64,000 bases of DNA, taken from Prolixibacteraceae bacterium (GTDB lineage Bacteria; Bacteroidota; Bacteroidia; Bacteroidales; Prolixibacteraceae). Under the pieces are notes generated by a model. That model searched no databases. It was not told the DNA's origin and was given only the letters and a program-made list of their open reading frames with translations. The position numbers were made by a program, and so were the translations under genes. Every line of letters begins with the position of its first letter. Within the stretch, counting starts at the first letter, position 1. The stretch lies in contig JAQUIJ010000008.1 in the NCBI GenBank assembly GCA_028683385.1, positions 212,888 through 276,887 on the forward strand, in the 5' to 3' direction. This document shows positions 51,444 to 61,192 of this stretch, piece after piece.

Positions 51444-52256
51444 TCAATGTTTATTCAGGAAATTGAGAACAGCATCCATGAAAAGTTGTGGCTGTTCGGC
51501 GTGAAGCCAGTGCCCGGCATCCGGAATTTGTACGATTTCGGCTTCAGGATAAATGCGGTGGATTGAAGCATAATCTTCAGGAAGAATGTAATTTGAATTA
51601 GCTCCTTTAATAAACAGCACGGGGTAATTGGTAATTGGCAGTCGGTCGTCGAACCAATTCGCATTCACACCTTTGATAATTTCGTCGAGATTATCGTACA
51701 AAACCGGTACATTCAACCGCCATTCGTACAACTGATTTTCTTTATTCCGGTGTACATTTTTCAGAAGAAATTGAACAATCTGGGTGCTGTCAATTCGCTC
51801 ATTCAGGAAATCTTCAACTTGTTTCCGGGATTCAATCTTGCTGAAATCCAACTCGAGCATTGCCCGTAAGATGTTGTTGTGTAAATAGTACTGACTTTCG
51901 TCGTTCAGTAAAAAATAATCTTTGGGTGCAATATCCACAACAATCAGCTTTTCAATGCGTTCAGGATAATCAGCAGCAAAGCACATAGCTGTTTTTCCGC
52001 CCATGCTGTGTCCCATTAAAATGGCTTTTTCAATTTTTTGTTGATCGAAGAATTCGGCCAGGTCGTTTTTCATCGCGTCGTAGCTATGTTCTTCCGAATT
52101 TGGAGAACGACCGTGATTGCGCTGATCGACCATATAAACCTTGTAGCTTGTTGATAGCTTTTTGGCGACAGTCAGCCAATTATCCGACGATCCGTAGAGT
52201 CCGTGTACAATTACAATCGGAAACCCTTCGCCTTCTTCTCTGAAAAAAAGATTCAT
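51444..52256 (-). CDS. Alpha/beta-fold hydrolase (YbfF-like esterase)
   Basis: The 270-residue protein has the oxyanion motif VHGLYGSSDNW (about 18-28), the YbfF/PlnA-like DQRNHGRS near residue 45, nucleophile elbow MGHSMGGKTA near residue 90 and the catalytic His in GHWLH near residue 245. The family includes short-chain esterases and acyl-CoA thioesterase-like enzymes. Start codon 11 bases downstream of the pdxJ stop implies cotranscription with it. No signal peptide. Confidence 0.88.
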   Translation of the reverse strand: MNLFFREEGEGFPIVIVHGLYGSSDNWLTVAKKLSTSYKVYMVDQRNHGRSPNSEEHSYDAMKNDLAEFFDQQKIEKAILMGHSMGGKTAMCFAADYPERIEKLIVVDIAPKDYFLLNDESQYYLHNNILRAMLELDFSKIESRKQVEDFLNERIDSTQIVQFLLKNVHRNKENQLYEWRLNVPVLYDNLDEIIKGVNANWFDDRLPITNYPVLFIKGANSNYILPEDYASIHRIYPEAEIVQIPDAGHWLHAEQPQLFMDAVLNFLNKH

Positions 52257-52267
52257 TTCAGTGGTTA

Positions 52268-52978
52268 TTACAAACAGGAGAGGTAATCCTGGATTGTGCT
52301 TCTCAAACCCATGTAAAGCGCATCGGCGATGAGTGCATGACCAATGGAAACTTCGTCAAGAAAAGGAACATGATCGTGGAAGAAGCGAAGATTTTTCAGG
52401 CTTAAATCGTGTCCGGCATTGATTCCCAATCCAAGTTTGTGAGCCAGATTTGCTGCTTCTTTAAACGGGGCAACAGCGCTGATTGGATCAACTGGATACA
52501 TTGTCGCGAAAGGCTCTGTGTATAATTCAATGCGGTTGGTACCTGTTTCTTTCGCTCCTTCTATTGCAGATAAATCAGGATCAACAAAAATAGAAGTTCG
52601 GATTCCGGCTTCTTTGAATCGGGCGATAACTTCTTTCAGAAAATCCATGTGTTTGATGGTATCCCAACCGTGATCGGATGTAAGTTGGTCGTGCGAGTCG
52701 GGAACAAGGGTCACCTGATGCGCTTTTACATCGATTACCATCTGGATAAAATCTTCACTGGGATAGCCTTCAATGTTAAATTCAGTAGTGATAATTGGTC
52801 TGATATCAAATACATCCTGACGACGAATGTGTCTTTCGTCAGGTCTTGGATGAACTGTAATTCCCTGAGCACCAAATTTTTGACAGTTGATAGCCGCATC
52901 TAAAACACTTGGGGTATTTCCTCCGCGCGAATTTCGTAATGTTGCTATTTTGTTTATATTTACACTTAGTCTGGTCAT
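52268..52978 (-). CDS. pdxJ: Pyridoxine 5'-phosphate synthase
   Basis: The 236-residue TIM barrel has the PdxJ signatures: [17 protein letters not shown] at the N-terminus, [17 protein letters not shown] (about 36-52), [16 protein letters not shown] near residue 95 and [13 protein letters not shown] near residue 190 with the catalytic His. It joins 1-deoxyxylulose 5-phosphate and 3-amino-2-oxopropyl phosphate in vitamin B6 synthesis. It leads a short operon with an esterase gene and is divergent from the CBS-domain gene and nadK, an order common in Bacteroidota. Confidence 0.95.
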   Translation of the reverse strand: MTRLSVNINKIATLRNSRGGNTPSVLDAAINCQKFGAQGITVHPRPDERHIRRQDVFDIRPIITTEFNIEGYPSEDFIQMVIDVKAHQVTLVPDSHDQLTSDHGWDTIKHMDFLKEVIARFKEAGIRTSIFVDPDLSAIEGAKETGTNRIELYTEPFATMYPVDPISAVAPFKEAANLAHKLGLGINAGHDLSLKNLRFFHDHVPFLDEVSIGHALIADALYMGLRSTIQDYLSCL

Positions 52979-53045
52979 ATCCGAATTTTATGAGCGCAAT
53001 TTACGATTAAGATTTGATTCAGGCCATATTGAAAACTTAAAAAAA

Positions 53046-53711
53046 ATGATAGCACAAAACCTGCTTTCTGAAGTTGTTCCTCCTTTGCGTCTGACTGATA
53101 ATGGTCAGAAGGCTTTGAATTGGATGGAAATTTTCAGGATTTCTCATCTGCCGGTTGTCGATGGGAAGCGTTTGGTTGGACTAATATCGGATAAAATTAT
53201 TTATGACCTGAATATTATAGACAAGCCCGTTGGTGAATATTCAGGTCATTTGCTTTCGCCTCACATCCATACAAATCAACATATCTACGAAGTTTTTAAT
53301 GCCATTTCGGTTCTCAAATTAAGTGCTGTTCCGGTGCTCGATTTGTACGATCAATATTGTGGTGTAATAACTGTTTTTGATTTGGCTCAAAAATTTGCTG
53401 AACTGGTTGCTGTTCAAGAGCCTGGAGGAGTAATTGTGCTTGAATTAAATTCGATTGATTATTCACTATCGCAAATTGCTCAGATTGTTGAAGGCAATGA
53501 TGCGAAGATTTTAAGCTTTTACATTTCTCCTGAAGTTGAATCGAAACGAATGACAGTAACTTTGAAGATAAATGTGGTTGATTTGTCAGCAATTATTCAA
53601 ACCTTTGTTCGTTACGATTATAACATTATCGCGGTTTATATGGATGATTCTGTAATTAATGAAATGTATGACGATCGCCTTGATCAGTTGTTTAGGTTTA
53701 TGAATATTTAA
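53046..53711 (+). CDS. CBS-domain protein
   Basis: The preferred start is the ATG at 53046, giving 221 residues; an upstream in-frame start at 52887 lies inside the divergent pdxJ gene. Two CBS motifs span about 1-120, with the HLPVVDGKRLVGLIS and AVPVLDLYDQYCGVIT segments. The C-terminal part (about 125-221) looks like an ACT-like or regulatory fold. CBS pairs usually bind adenosyl nucleotides. The gene is 22 bases upstream of nadK, and the two are cotranscribed; a link to NAD or energy status is plausible. Confidence 0.8.
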   Translation: MIAQNLLSEVVPPLRLTDNGQKALNWMEIFRISHLPVVDGKRLVGLISDKIIYDLNIIDKPVGEYSGHLLSPHIHTNQHIYEVFNAISVLKLSAVPVLDLYDQYCGVITVFDLAQKFAELVAVQEPGGVIVLELNSIDYSLSQIAQIVEGNDAKILSFYISPEVESKRMTVTLKINVVDLSAIIQTFVRYDYNIIAVYMDDSVINEMYDDRLDQLFRFMNI

Positions 53712-53733
53712 TTTTCGTTTCAAAGTTCCATTC

Positions 53734-54615
53734 ATGAAGATAGCACTATACGGACAGACAGTTAATCCTGAATTTTTTGAGGAATTGTTGAGACTATTCT
53801 TTTTGTTGAAAGAAAAGCAGATTGAAAGTTTTGTTTATCGGCCATTTCTGGAATACTTACACATGGACTGTGGAATTTATCCTGAAGTTACTGGCCAGTT
53901 TGAAGATAGTAACGATTTACCTGATGATATTAGTTATATGTTCAGTTTGGGTGGCGACGGAACATTTTTGAAATCATTTTTGGTCGCTAAAAACGGTTCA
54001 ATACCGCTGGTTGGTATTAATTCCGGAAGATTGGGTTTTCTTTCTGATATTTCGCGGGATGAGATTGATAGCGCGGTGAGTGATATTTTAGCAGGGGATA
54101 TTTTAATTGATGAACGCACAGTACTTGAACTGGAAATTGTATCCAACAAACAATCTGTTTTTCAATATGCCTTGAATGAAATCGCAGTTACCAAGCTCGA
54201 TTCTTCATCGATGATCAATATTCATACCTACATGAATGATGAATTCTTGAATACATATTGGGCCGATGGACTAATTATTGCTACGCCAACAGGTTCTACG
54301 GCTTATTCATTGAGTGTAGGTGGTCCTATTCTGACACCGGATTCGGAGAATTTTGTGATAAGCCCAATTGCTCCGCATAATTTAACCGTCAGGCCAATGG
54401 TTGTTCCCGATCACCATTCCATCACCTTAAAGGTTGAAGGTCGTGGCCTTCATTTTCTTGCATCGATTGACTCCAAGTCAGAACCTATATATTTTACCGA
54501 ATCTCTTCTAATTCGGAAGGCACCATTTAAAGTCAAGACTATCAGACTCAAGGATCACAGCTTCTTCTCAACGCTTCGGAATAAACTCATGTGGGGCGTG
54601 GATAAACGAAATTGA
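53734..54615 (+). CDS. nadK: NAD kinase
   Basis: The 293-residue protein has the two NAD-kinase hallmarks: GGDGTFL at 73-79 and the NSGRLGFL/TPTGSTAYSLSVGG block (about 95-190). It phosphorylates NAD to NADP using ATP or polyphosphate. It is between a CBS-domain gene (22 bases upstream) and a DUF6089 outer-membrane protein gene that has its own -7 element. This is the standard pdxJ/CBS/nadK neighbourhood of Bacteroidota. Confidence 0.96.
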   Translation: MKIALYGQTVNPEFFEELLRLFFLLKEKQIESFVYRPFLEYLHMDCGIYPEVTGQFEDSNDLPDDISYMFSLGGDGTFLKSFLVAKNGSIPLVGINSGRLGFLSDISRDEIDSAVSDILAGDILIDERTVLELEIVSNKQSVFQYALNEIAVTKLDSSSMINIHTYMNDEFLNTYWADGLIIATPTGSTAYSLSVGGPILTPDSENFVISPIAPHNLTVRPMVVPDHHSITLKVEGRGLHFLASIDSKSEPIYFTESLLIRKAPFKVKTIRLKDHSFFSTLRNKLMWGVDKRN

Positions 54616-54694
54616 TTTCTGCTCAACTTAACAATTTTTAATCTTTATTTGGGTTTTATAATATGCATCAGGCATGGATATATCAGAATTGTAT

Positions 54695-54702
54695 TACTTT
54701 TG
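54695..54702 (+). promoter_or_regulatory. Promoter -7 element upstream of the DUF6089 gene
   Basis: TACTTTTG at 54695-54702 matches TAnnTTTG, about 90 bases upstream of the start codon at 54791. No well-placed -33 was found. Confidence 0.35.
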
Positions 54703-54790
54703 TAGCACTTGGAAGGTGTTATGTTCAGAGTCTAAATGATAGTGCCTGAATGATTTATAGAGTGGAAACCCCTTTCAAAAATGTATTTCG

Positions 54791-55558
54791 ATGAAGCAAT
54801 TATTGGTAATTTTTCTTATAGGATTTCTGGCATTTAAAGCACTTGCGCAACCAAGTGTTGATATCGGTGTTTTCGGAGGAGCAGGTACCTATTTGGGTGA
54901 CATGACCAAGGTTGATTTCCAGAAATCCATTAATCCAGCATATGGCGGTTTTGTCAGATACAATTTTAATCCGAGGTACGCCCTACGGTTTAATGTAATT
55001 AATGGAACGATTGGAGCCGAAGGAGAATATGATTATCAGCTTTATAATCCTGACCCAACAGATCTTTCATGGAATTTTAGCAAGAATGTACTTGATATTT
55101 CATTGAGCTTTGAGTGGAATTACCTTAAATATATTGTAGGCGATAAATCAACTCCATGGTCGACATTTATTTCTGGCGGAATTGGAATACAGACATATAA
55201 GTATAGCATTCAAACCGTTAATGGTAACAGTGATGGTTCAGAAATAGCGCCAACTATCCCGTTTGGCCTTGGTGTCAAATATAATTTGAGCAAAAGATGG
55301 GGAATTGGATTCGAAGGGGGATTACGAAAATCGTTCTCAGACAAGTTAGATAATCTGGATGATCCGGTCAGTTATGTTAATCCTGATGGTGTTCAAATTA
55401 AATATACCGATCAGCTTCATAACAATGACTGGACAGCTTATATGGGCATTCATCTGGTCTACAAATTAATTTACGGAAATCAGAATTGGGAATTGAGGAC
55501 GGTAAAAGAACGTAACATGATAGATTGGGGTATTAAGAATAAAAATAGAAGGGAGTAA
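54791..55558 (+). CDS. DUF6089-family outer-membrane beta-barrel protein
   Basis: The 255-residue protein has a signal peptide (1-19) and an eight-strand-like barrel sequence rich in alternating hydrophobic residues, including GVFGGAGTYLGDMTKVDFQK (about 27-46), YNFNPRYALRFNV and SLSFEWNYLKYI. The family is a conserved Bacteroidota envelope protein encoded next to uppS and bamA, and is thought to assist outer-membrane biogenesis. The exact role is not established. It leads the run of envelope genes that continues to murI. Confidence 0.8.
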   Translation: MKQLLVIFLIGFLAFKALAQPSVDIGVFGGAGTYLGDMTKVDFQKSINPAYGGFVRYNFNPRYALRFNVINGTIGAEGEYDYQLYNPDPTDLSWNFSKNVLDISLSFEWNYLKYIVGDKSTPWSTFISGGIGIQTYKYSIQTVNGNSDGSEIAPTIPFGLGVKYNLSKRWGIGFEGGLRKSFSDKLDNLDDPVSYVNPDGVQIKYTDQLHNNDWTAYMGIHLVYKLIYGNQNWELRTVKERNMIDWGIKNKNRRE

Positions 55559-55623
55559 ACCAATTATTTTAGAGTATTTTTGGCTCCGGAAAAAATTGGA
55601 TGAGATTGTTTAATCGATAGAAA

Positions 55624-56367
55624 ATGTCATTTAAAGATAAACTGATAAAGGATAAAGTACCAAAACATGTTGCCATCATTATGGATGGAAACGGTCGTTG
55701 GGCTGCCCAATTTGGCAATGAACGGACTTTCGGCCACGAACACGGGGTTGAAGCAGTGCGTTCAGTTGTTGAAGGTGCTGGAGAAATAGGCGTTGAATAT
55801 TTAACACTATATGCTTTCTCTACCGAGAATTGGTCTCGTCCCAAAGAGGAAGTTGATGCTTTGATGGGATTATTCGTTCAGGCAATTTCTGAAGAAACCG
55901 ATGAATTATTGAAGAATAATGTTCGGCTTCGAGCCATTGGTGATATTTCCAGTTTGCCTAAAAATGTTCAGGAGAAATTTCTGTGGTCGATCGATAAATT
56001 GAATTCATGCACGGGTTTAACTCTTGTAATTGCTATCAGTTATAGTTCGAAGTGGGAAATCATTGAGGCAGTTAGGCAAATCGCAGAACAAGTAAAACTG
56101 GGAAAAATTCAACCTTCAGAAATCGATAATAGCCTCATGGAATGCTATCTTAATACTTCGGAAATGCCCGATCCTGAATTATTAATTAGAACAAGCGGCG
56201 AATGCAGGATCAGTAATTTCTTGTTGTGGCAAATTGCATACAGCGAATTATATTTTACACCTAAATTATGGCCCGATTATCGAAAAGAAGATTTATTTGA
56301 AGCCATTTTTGATTTTCAGAATAGAGAAAGAAGGTTTGGTAAAACAAGTCAACAACTTATAAGCTAA
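55624..56367 (+). CDS. uppS: Isoprenyl transferase (undecaprenyl diphosphate synthase)
   Basis: The 247-residue protein has the cis-prenyltransferase motif IIMDGNGRWA (catalytic D21), HEHGVEAVR, STENWSRPKEE and the C-terminal ELLIRTSGECRISNFLLWQ. It makes the C55 carrier for peptidoglycan and O-antigen. Its overlap-free placement 17 bases before bamA is the same in many Bacteroidota, coupling lipid carrier supply with outer-membrane assembly. Confidence 0.96.
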   Translation: MSFKDKLIKDKVPKHVAIIMDGNGRWAAQFGNERTFGHEHGVEAVRSVVEGAGEIGVEYLTLYAFSTENWSRPKEEVDALMGLFVQAISEETDELLKNNVRLRAIGDISSLPKNVQEKFLWSIDKLNSCTGLTLVIAISYSSKWEIIEAVRQIAEQVKLGKIQPSEIDNSLMECYLNTSEMPDPELLIRTSGECRISNFLLWQIAYSELYFTPKLWPDYRKEDLFEAIFDFQNRERRFGKTSQQLIS

Positions 56368-56384
56368 TTCAATAACGAAATAGA

Positions 56385-59054
56385 ATGCATAAAATAAAAC
56401 TGTTTATTATTCTGCTGTTAATCAGCGTAAAAGTATTTTCCCAAGAAGCTGAAAGTGACAGCACTAACTTTTCCATTTATTATTCGAGTCCAAAGGAATA
56501 TGTAATTTCTGGTTTAGATGTTCAGGGAATACGATATCTGGATACGCAGGTATTATTGCAGATTTCAGGACTGGCTGTTGGTGACAAAATTACCGTTCCA
56601 GGTGATGCTGTAACTAATGCAATCAAAAAACTCTGGAATCATGGTTTGTTCTCAGACGTAAAGATAACTGCTGATAAAATTGTAGGTGATAATATTTGGC
56701 TTCGTATTAATTTGCAGGAACGTCCGCGACTTGCCGATGTGAATTTTAGTGGGGTCTCAAAGTCGGAAAAAGACGATATTACCAAGAAGGTTTTACTTCT
56801 AAAAGGAAGTCAGGTTACCGATAATCAGTTACGTACAGCCGAAAAAATCATTAAAAATATTTTCCTTGAAAAAGGATTTTTGAATACTACCGTTAATGTT
56901 CTTCAACGTGACGATACCACACAAACCAATAGTGTTATTCTTGATATTAATGTTGATAAGAAGGAAAAAGTAAAGGTTAGCGAAATTGTTTTTCACGGAA
57001 ACGAAAACCTTAAAGCGGGTATGCTCGAAAAATCGATGAAAAAGACTAAGGCAAAAAAGATAAAGAACTTTTTTAGCTCGAAGAAATTTCTGACTGAAAA
57101 ATATGATGAAGATAAAATAAACCTGATTAAAAAGTATAATGAAAAGGGTTATCGGGATGCCACTGTGACCAAAGATTCGATCACAAAACTCGATAACGAC
57201 AAGGTTCGTTTGGACATCTGGGTTGATGAAGGTAATAAATACTATTTCCGCGATATTAAATGGGTTGGAAATACTATATATCCAAGTGAATATTTGTCAG
57301 CCCGGCTCGGAATTAAAAAAGGAGATGTTTTCGATCAGAAGTTATTGGATAAACGGACGAAAGACGATGAAGATGCAGTAAGTAGTGATTACCTCGATCA
57401 TGGTTATTTATTCTTTAATCTTACGCCAATGGAAACCCGTGTGGATGCAGATTCTATCGACCTTGAAATGCGCATTCAGGAAGGACGTCAGGCTACAATC
57501 GATAAAATTATCATCTCTGGAAACACCAAAACTAATGAGCATGTTGCACGTCGGGAGCTTCGGACTTTACCTGGCGATCTTTTTAGCAAAGCAGATATTA
57601 TCCGTACCGTTAGAGAGTTGTCGCAGTTAGGTCATTTTGACCCTGAAGCGATTAATCCTGATGTAAGACCTCATCCTGAAAACGGAACCGTTGATATTAA
57701 TTACGAATTGGTTGAAAAAGCAAATGATCAGATTGAGCTTTCAGGAGGTTGGGGAGCAAATATGTTTGTTGGAACAATTGGTCTGAAATTCTCGAATTTT
57801 TCTGTCCGAAATATTTTTAATAAAGAAGCCTGGAGACCATTACCAACAGGTGACGGGCAGGCATTAAGCCTCAGGGCCCAAACAAGTGGGAAGTTTTATA
57901 AATCGTATAGTTTTACTTTTACTGAACCTTGGTTTGGAGGCAGGAAACCTAATTCGTTTACTATTTCGTTTTCTCACTCTAAAGTAAATTATTCGGCAAA
58001 TAATTCATACAGTAGCATGTATAACGATCCATACAGTAGTTATGGTGGTTATGGCGGCGGGTATGGAGGTTACGGCGGTTATGGTAGTAGTTATGGTGGT
58101 TATTCACCTTATGGATATGGCTATGGAGGTTACGGTAGCTCGTATGATTATGGAACGAATTATACCTATACTGATCAATCCTCGGCCAGTGATCAAATTC
58201 AGGTTACCTCAGCTGCCTCTATTGGATACGGCTATCGTTTACATTGGCCTGATGATTATTTTACCATGTACCACGAAATTTCATTTCAGCACTATCAGTT
58301 GCAGAATATGGCTGGGTATTATTATTTCCTGAATGATGGCACCGGGACAGGAAATGGTGGATTTAATAATTTCAGTTTTAAAACAGCATTTGGCCGGAAT
58401 TCAATGGATAATCCATTGTACACCCGCAGAGGATCAAGCTTTACTTTATCTCTTCAATTGACTCCACCGTACTCGCTTCTAAATGGAGTTGATTACAGTA
58501 AAGTGGGATTGTCGGAACGATATAAATGGATTGAATACCATAAATGGATGTTTAAAGGCGATTGGTATTCGCCACTTTCGAAAAACACGAATTTAGTTTT
58601 GCATACCAAATTTGAATATGGTTTCTTGGGACATTATAACAAATACAGGCAGTCTCCTTTTGAAGGATTTCGCGTTGGGGGATCGGGTATGTCAGGATAT
58701 AATCTTTACGGAAGCGACATTGTTTCACTTCGCGGTTACAAGGATTACAGTTTGAGTAGTTCTCAGGGATCGAATATTTACAATAAGCTTTCTATGGAGC
58801 TTAGATATCCGGTTATCCTGAAACCATCTTCAACCATCTATGTACTTGGATTCCTTGAAGCTGGTAATGCCTGGAACGATTTTAACGATTACAACCCTTT
58901 CAAACTTCATCGTTCGGCTGGTGCAGGTGTCCGGATCTTTTTACCAATGTTTGGTTTAATGGGTATCGATTGGGGTTATGGTTTTGATAAGGTTCCTGGT
59001 CAAAGCGATGCAGCCGGAAGTCAATTCCATTTTGTAATTGGGCAACAATTTTAA
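56385..59054 (+). CDS. bamA: Outer-membrane protein assembly factor BamA
   Basis: The 889-residue protein has a signal peptide (1-20), a series of POTRA domains (about 38-450, e.g. VQGIRYLDTQVL and ISGNTKTNEHVARRELR) and a C-terminal Omp85 barrel ending in QFHFVIGQQF. The barrel region carries GFRVGGSGM near residue 764 and LRGY. A Gly/Tyr/Ser-rich stretch (about residues 545-590, many GGYG repeats) is inserted early in the barrel, presumably in a surface loop, and is absent from typical BamA. BamA inserts beta-barrel proteins in the outer membrane and is followed by two OmpH chaperone genes. Confidence 0.95.
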   Translation: MHKIKLFIILLLISVKVFSQEAESDSTNFSIYYSSPKEYVISGLDVQGIRYLDTQVLLQISGLAVGDKITVPGDAVTNAIKKLWNHGLFSDVKITADKIVGDNIWLRINLQERPRLADVNFSGVSKSEKDDITKKVLLLKGSQVTDNQLRTAEKIIKNIFLEKGFLNTTVNVLQRDDTTQTNSVILDINVDKKEKVKVSEIVFHGNENLKAGMLEKSMKKTKAKKIKNFFSSKKFLTEKYDEDKINLIKKYNEKGYRDATVTKDSITKLDNDKVRLDIWVDEGNKYYFRDIKWVGNTIYPSEYLSARLGIKKGDVFDQKLLDKRTKDDEDAVSSDYLDHGYLFFNLTPMETRVDADSIDLEMRIQEGRQATIDKIIISGNTKTNEHVARRELRTLPGDLFSKADIIRTVRELSQLGHFDPEAINPDVRPHPENGTVDINYELVEKANDQIELSGGWGANMFVGTIGLKFSNFSVRNIFNKEAWRPLPTGDGQALSLRAQTSGKFYKSYSFTFTEPWFGGRKPNSFTISFSHSKVNYSANNSYSSMYNDPYSSYGGYGGGYGGYGGYGSSYGGYSPYGYGYGGYGSSYDYGTNYTYTDQSSASDQIQVTSAASIGYGYRLHWPDDYFTMYHEISFQHYQLQNMAGYYYFLNDGTGTGNGGFNNFSFKTAFGRNSMDNPLYTRRGSSFTLSLQLTPPYSLLNGVDYSKVGLSERYKWIEYHKWMFKGDWYSPLSKNTNLVLHTKFEYGFLGHYNKYRQSPFEGFRVGGSGMSGYNLYGSDIVSLRGYKDYSLSSSQGSNIYNKLSMELRYPVILKPSSTIYVLGFLEAGNAWNDFNDYNPFKLHRSAGAGVRIFLPMFGLMGIDWGYGFDKVPGQSDAAGSQFHFVIGQQF

Positions 59055-59115
59055 TTGAATAGTTTGGTCTGGAATTTGCTAAACCCTCTAAAGAAATAAT
59101 TTAAAACATAACGCA

Positions 59116-59631
59116 ATGAGGAAATTAGTTATTATCACAGGGATTTTATTACTGGCAACAGTAACTACATTTGCACAGAAATTTGCCTACGTTGATACAG
59201 AATACATTCTGGAAAACATTCCGTCTTATAGAGCAGCGCAGGAACAATTGGATCAATTATCCGGACAGTATCAAAAGGAACTGGAATCGATGCATGCAGA
59301 ATTAGAACAGATGTACAAAGACTTTCAATCTGAAAGTGTATTGCTTTCGGATGAAATGAAACGTAAACGTGAAGATGTGATTGTTACCAAGGAAAAGGAA
59401 TACAAAGAGTTGCAGCGCAAATACTTCGGGAGGGAAGGTGATTTGTTTAAAAAACGTCAGGGATTAGTAAAGCCTATTCAGGACGACATATTTAATGCGA
59501 TTCAGGAAATCTCCACTGAAGGAAGTTACGCTGTGATATTTGATAAAGCGAATGGTCTTACACTAATCTATACAAACCCAAAATTTGATCTTTCCGATCA
59601 GGTTTTGACCAAACTTGGTTATAAAAATTAA
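59116..59631 (+). CDS. OmpH/Skp-family periplasmic chaperone, first copy
   Basis: The 171-residue protein has a signal peptide (1-20) and the Skp-like layout: a short KFAYVDTEYILENIP strand-turn, a long charged coiled coil (about 40-110), and a C-terminal strand (YAVIFDKANGLTLIY). Skp/OmpH proteins hold unfolded outer-membrane proteins in the periplasm until BamA inserts them. It is immediately followed by a second copy of the same family, a duplication typical of Bacteroidota. Confidence 0.93.
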   Translation: MRKLVIITGILLLATVTTFAQKFAYVDTEYILENIPSYRAAQEQLDQLSGQYQKELESMHAELEQMYKDFQSESVLLSDEMKRKREDVIVTKEKEYKELQRKYFGREGDLFKKRQGLVKPIQDDIFNAIQEISTEGSYAVIFDKANGLTLIYTNPKFDLSDQVLTKLGYKN

Positions 59632-59670
59632 TATTATAAATTTGTCAAAATAAATTAAATCTAGAAAAGT

Positions 59671-60186
59671 ATGAAAAGTGTTTTCAAAATTTGTGTTTTA
59701 GGGATACTGTTGCTTTCAGCAGGTTTTGCCAATGCTCAGACTCCAAAATTTGGTCATATCGATTTGCAGGCTCTTGTACAGATTATGCCAGAGAGAGCTA
59801 CTGCTGAGAAACAATTTACCGCATACCAGAAGGAGTTAGAAGATGCGCTTGGTGTTATGCAGAAAGATTTCCAATCACTATACATGGATTATGCCGCAAA
59901 AAGAGATTCTTTGTCGGAAACCGTGAGAAAAATGAAGGAAGATGATTTGAATGCAAAAAATGAACGTATTCAGACTTATCAGCAAAATGCAAGCCAGCAA
60001 CTTCAGACTAAACAGGCCGAACTATTGAAACCAGTATTTGATAAAGCTGATAAAGCCATTAAAGAGGTTGGTGCCGAAAAAGGCTTAATTTATGTGTTCG
60101 ATATGAGCGCCCGTGTTATCCTTTATAATTCAAAAGAAAGTGTTGATATTCTTCCTTTTGTAAAGACTAAATTGGGAATTCAATAA
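59671..60186 (+). CDS. OmpH/Skp-family periplasmic chaperone, second copy
   Basis: The 171-residue protein repeats the OmpH architecture with a signal peptide (1-22), PKFGHIDLQALVQIMP, a coiled coil (about 45-120) and a C-terminal GLIYVFDMSARVILY strand. It is the same length as the first copy but clearly diverged, so the two probably handle different clients or form mixed trimers. A strong terminator follows 24 bases after the stop, closing the uppS-bamA-ompH-ompH unit before murI. Confidence 0.93.
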   Translation: MKSVFKICVLGILLLSAGFANAQTPKFGHIDLQALVQIMPERATAEKQFTAYQKELEDALGVMQKDFQSLYMDYAAKRDSLSETVRKMKEDDLNAKNERIQTYQQNASQQLQTKQAELLKPVFDKADKAIKEVGAEKGLIYVFDMSARVILYNSKESVDILPFVKTKLGIQ

Positions 60187-60210
60187 TATTGTCAATTAAA
60201 ATATTGGGAA

Positions 60211-60238
60211 AAGCCATCTGATTTCAGATGGCTTTTTT
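60211..60238 (+). terminator. Intrinsic terminator after the second ompH gene
   Basis: AAGCCATCTGA (60211-60221) pairs perfectly with TCAGATGGCTT (60224-60234), two-base loop, followed by T to 60238. Confidence 0.85.
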
Positions 60239-60262
60239 AATTTTGCTCAAACTCACAGAGAT

Positions 60263-61099
60263 ATGTCAAGTCAATTTCAACCAATCGGAGTTTTTGATTC
60301 AGGTTATGGCGGATTAACCATCCTGAAAGATTTCATTAACGTCATGCCCGAATACGATTTTATTTATTTGGGCGATAATGCCCGGGCGCCATATGGTTCG
60401 CGTTCATTCGAGGTTGTTTATGAATATACGCTTCAGGCGGTGACCAAACTTTTTGAAATGGGATGCCCCTTGGTGATTTTAGCCTGTAATACGGCTTCTG
60501 CCAAAGCTCTCCGGAATATTCAGATGAACGACCTGCCTCGTATGGATCCAAATCTAAGGGTTTTAGGCGTTATTCGCCCTGCTGTTGAGGCGATAGGTGA
60601 TTTTACCCGGAATGGGCATGTGGGGATACTGGGAACCACCGGAACCGTACTTTCTAACTCTTACCCGATTGAGTTGGAGAAATGGGCCAATGGGAAGGTT
60701 GTGAAAACTACTCAGGAGGCTTGTCCAATATGGGTTCCTTTGGTCGAAAATAATGAGATTGATTCACCGGGAACCGAATACTTTGTTTCGAAGAATATTG
60801 CTAATCTATTGTCGTCTGATCCCGAGATTGATTCAATTATTCTGGGTTGCACTCATTATCCTTTATTATTGCCTGTTATTCAGAAGTTTGTTCCTGAAGG
60901 CATTCAGCTTTTAGAGCAGGGCAAGGTTGTTACCAGTAAATTGGTCGAATACCTAAGTCGTCATCCTGAGATGGATCAAAGATGTTCGAAATCAGGATTA
61001 GTAAAATATTACACAACTGAGAATGTTGAAATATTCGAGAAAAATGCTGCCACATTCATCGGTCAAAGTGTGAAATGCGAAAAGGTGCTGTTGAAATAG
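60263..61099 (+). CDS. murI: Glutamate racemase
   Basis: The 278-residue enzyme has both catalytic cysteines in context: C75 in LACNTASA and C196 in LGCTHYP, plus the N-terminal IGVFDSGYGGL motif with its catalytic aspartate. It converts L- to D-glutamate for peptidoglycan. It comes after the ompH terminator and ends opposite a convergent nucleotidyltransferase gene, with a 16-base perfect hairpin between. Confidence 0.96.
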   Translation: MSSQFQPIGVFDSGYGGLTILKDFINVMPEYDFIYLGDNARAPYGSRSFEVVYEYTLQAVTKLFEMGCPLVILACNTASAKALRNIQMNDLPRMDPNLRVLGVIRPAVEAIGDFTRNGHVGILGTTGTVLSNSYPIELEKWANGKVVKTTQEACPIWVPLVENNEIDSPGTEYFVSKNIANLLSSDPEIDSIILGCTHYPLLLPVIQKFVPEGIQLLEQGKVVTSKLVEYLSRHPEMDQRCSKSGLVKYYTTENVEIFEKNAATFIGQSVKCEKVLLK

Positions 61100-61150
61100 C
61101 AAAATGAATTAAGAATAGGGCAGTTTCGTAGCGAATCACTTACTTTTTCG

Positions 61151-61186
61151 TCCGCTATCAGGTAAAGAGCTTTACCTGATAGCGGA
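61151..61186. terminator. Bidirectional hairpin between convergent murI and nucleotidyltransferase genes
   Basis: Two 16-base arms (61151-61166 and 61171-61186, beginning TCCGCTATCAGG) are exact complements around a 4-base loop. No T tract follows in either direction, so it may act as a bidirectional terminator or a 3' end stabiliser. Confidence 0.6.
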
Positions 61187-61192
61187 TGTTAA

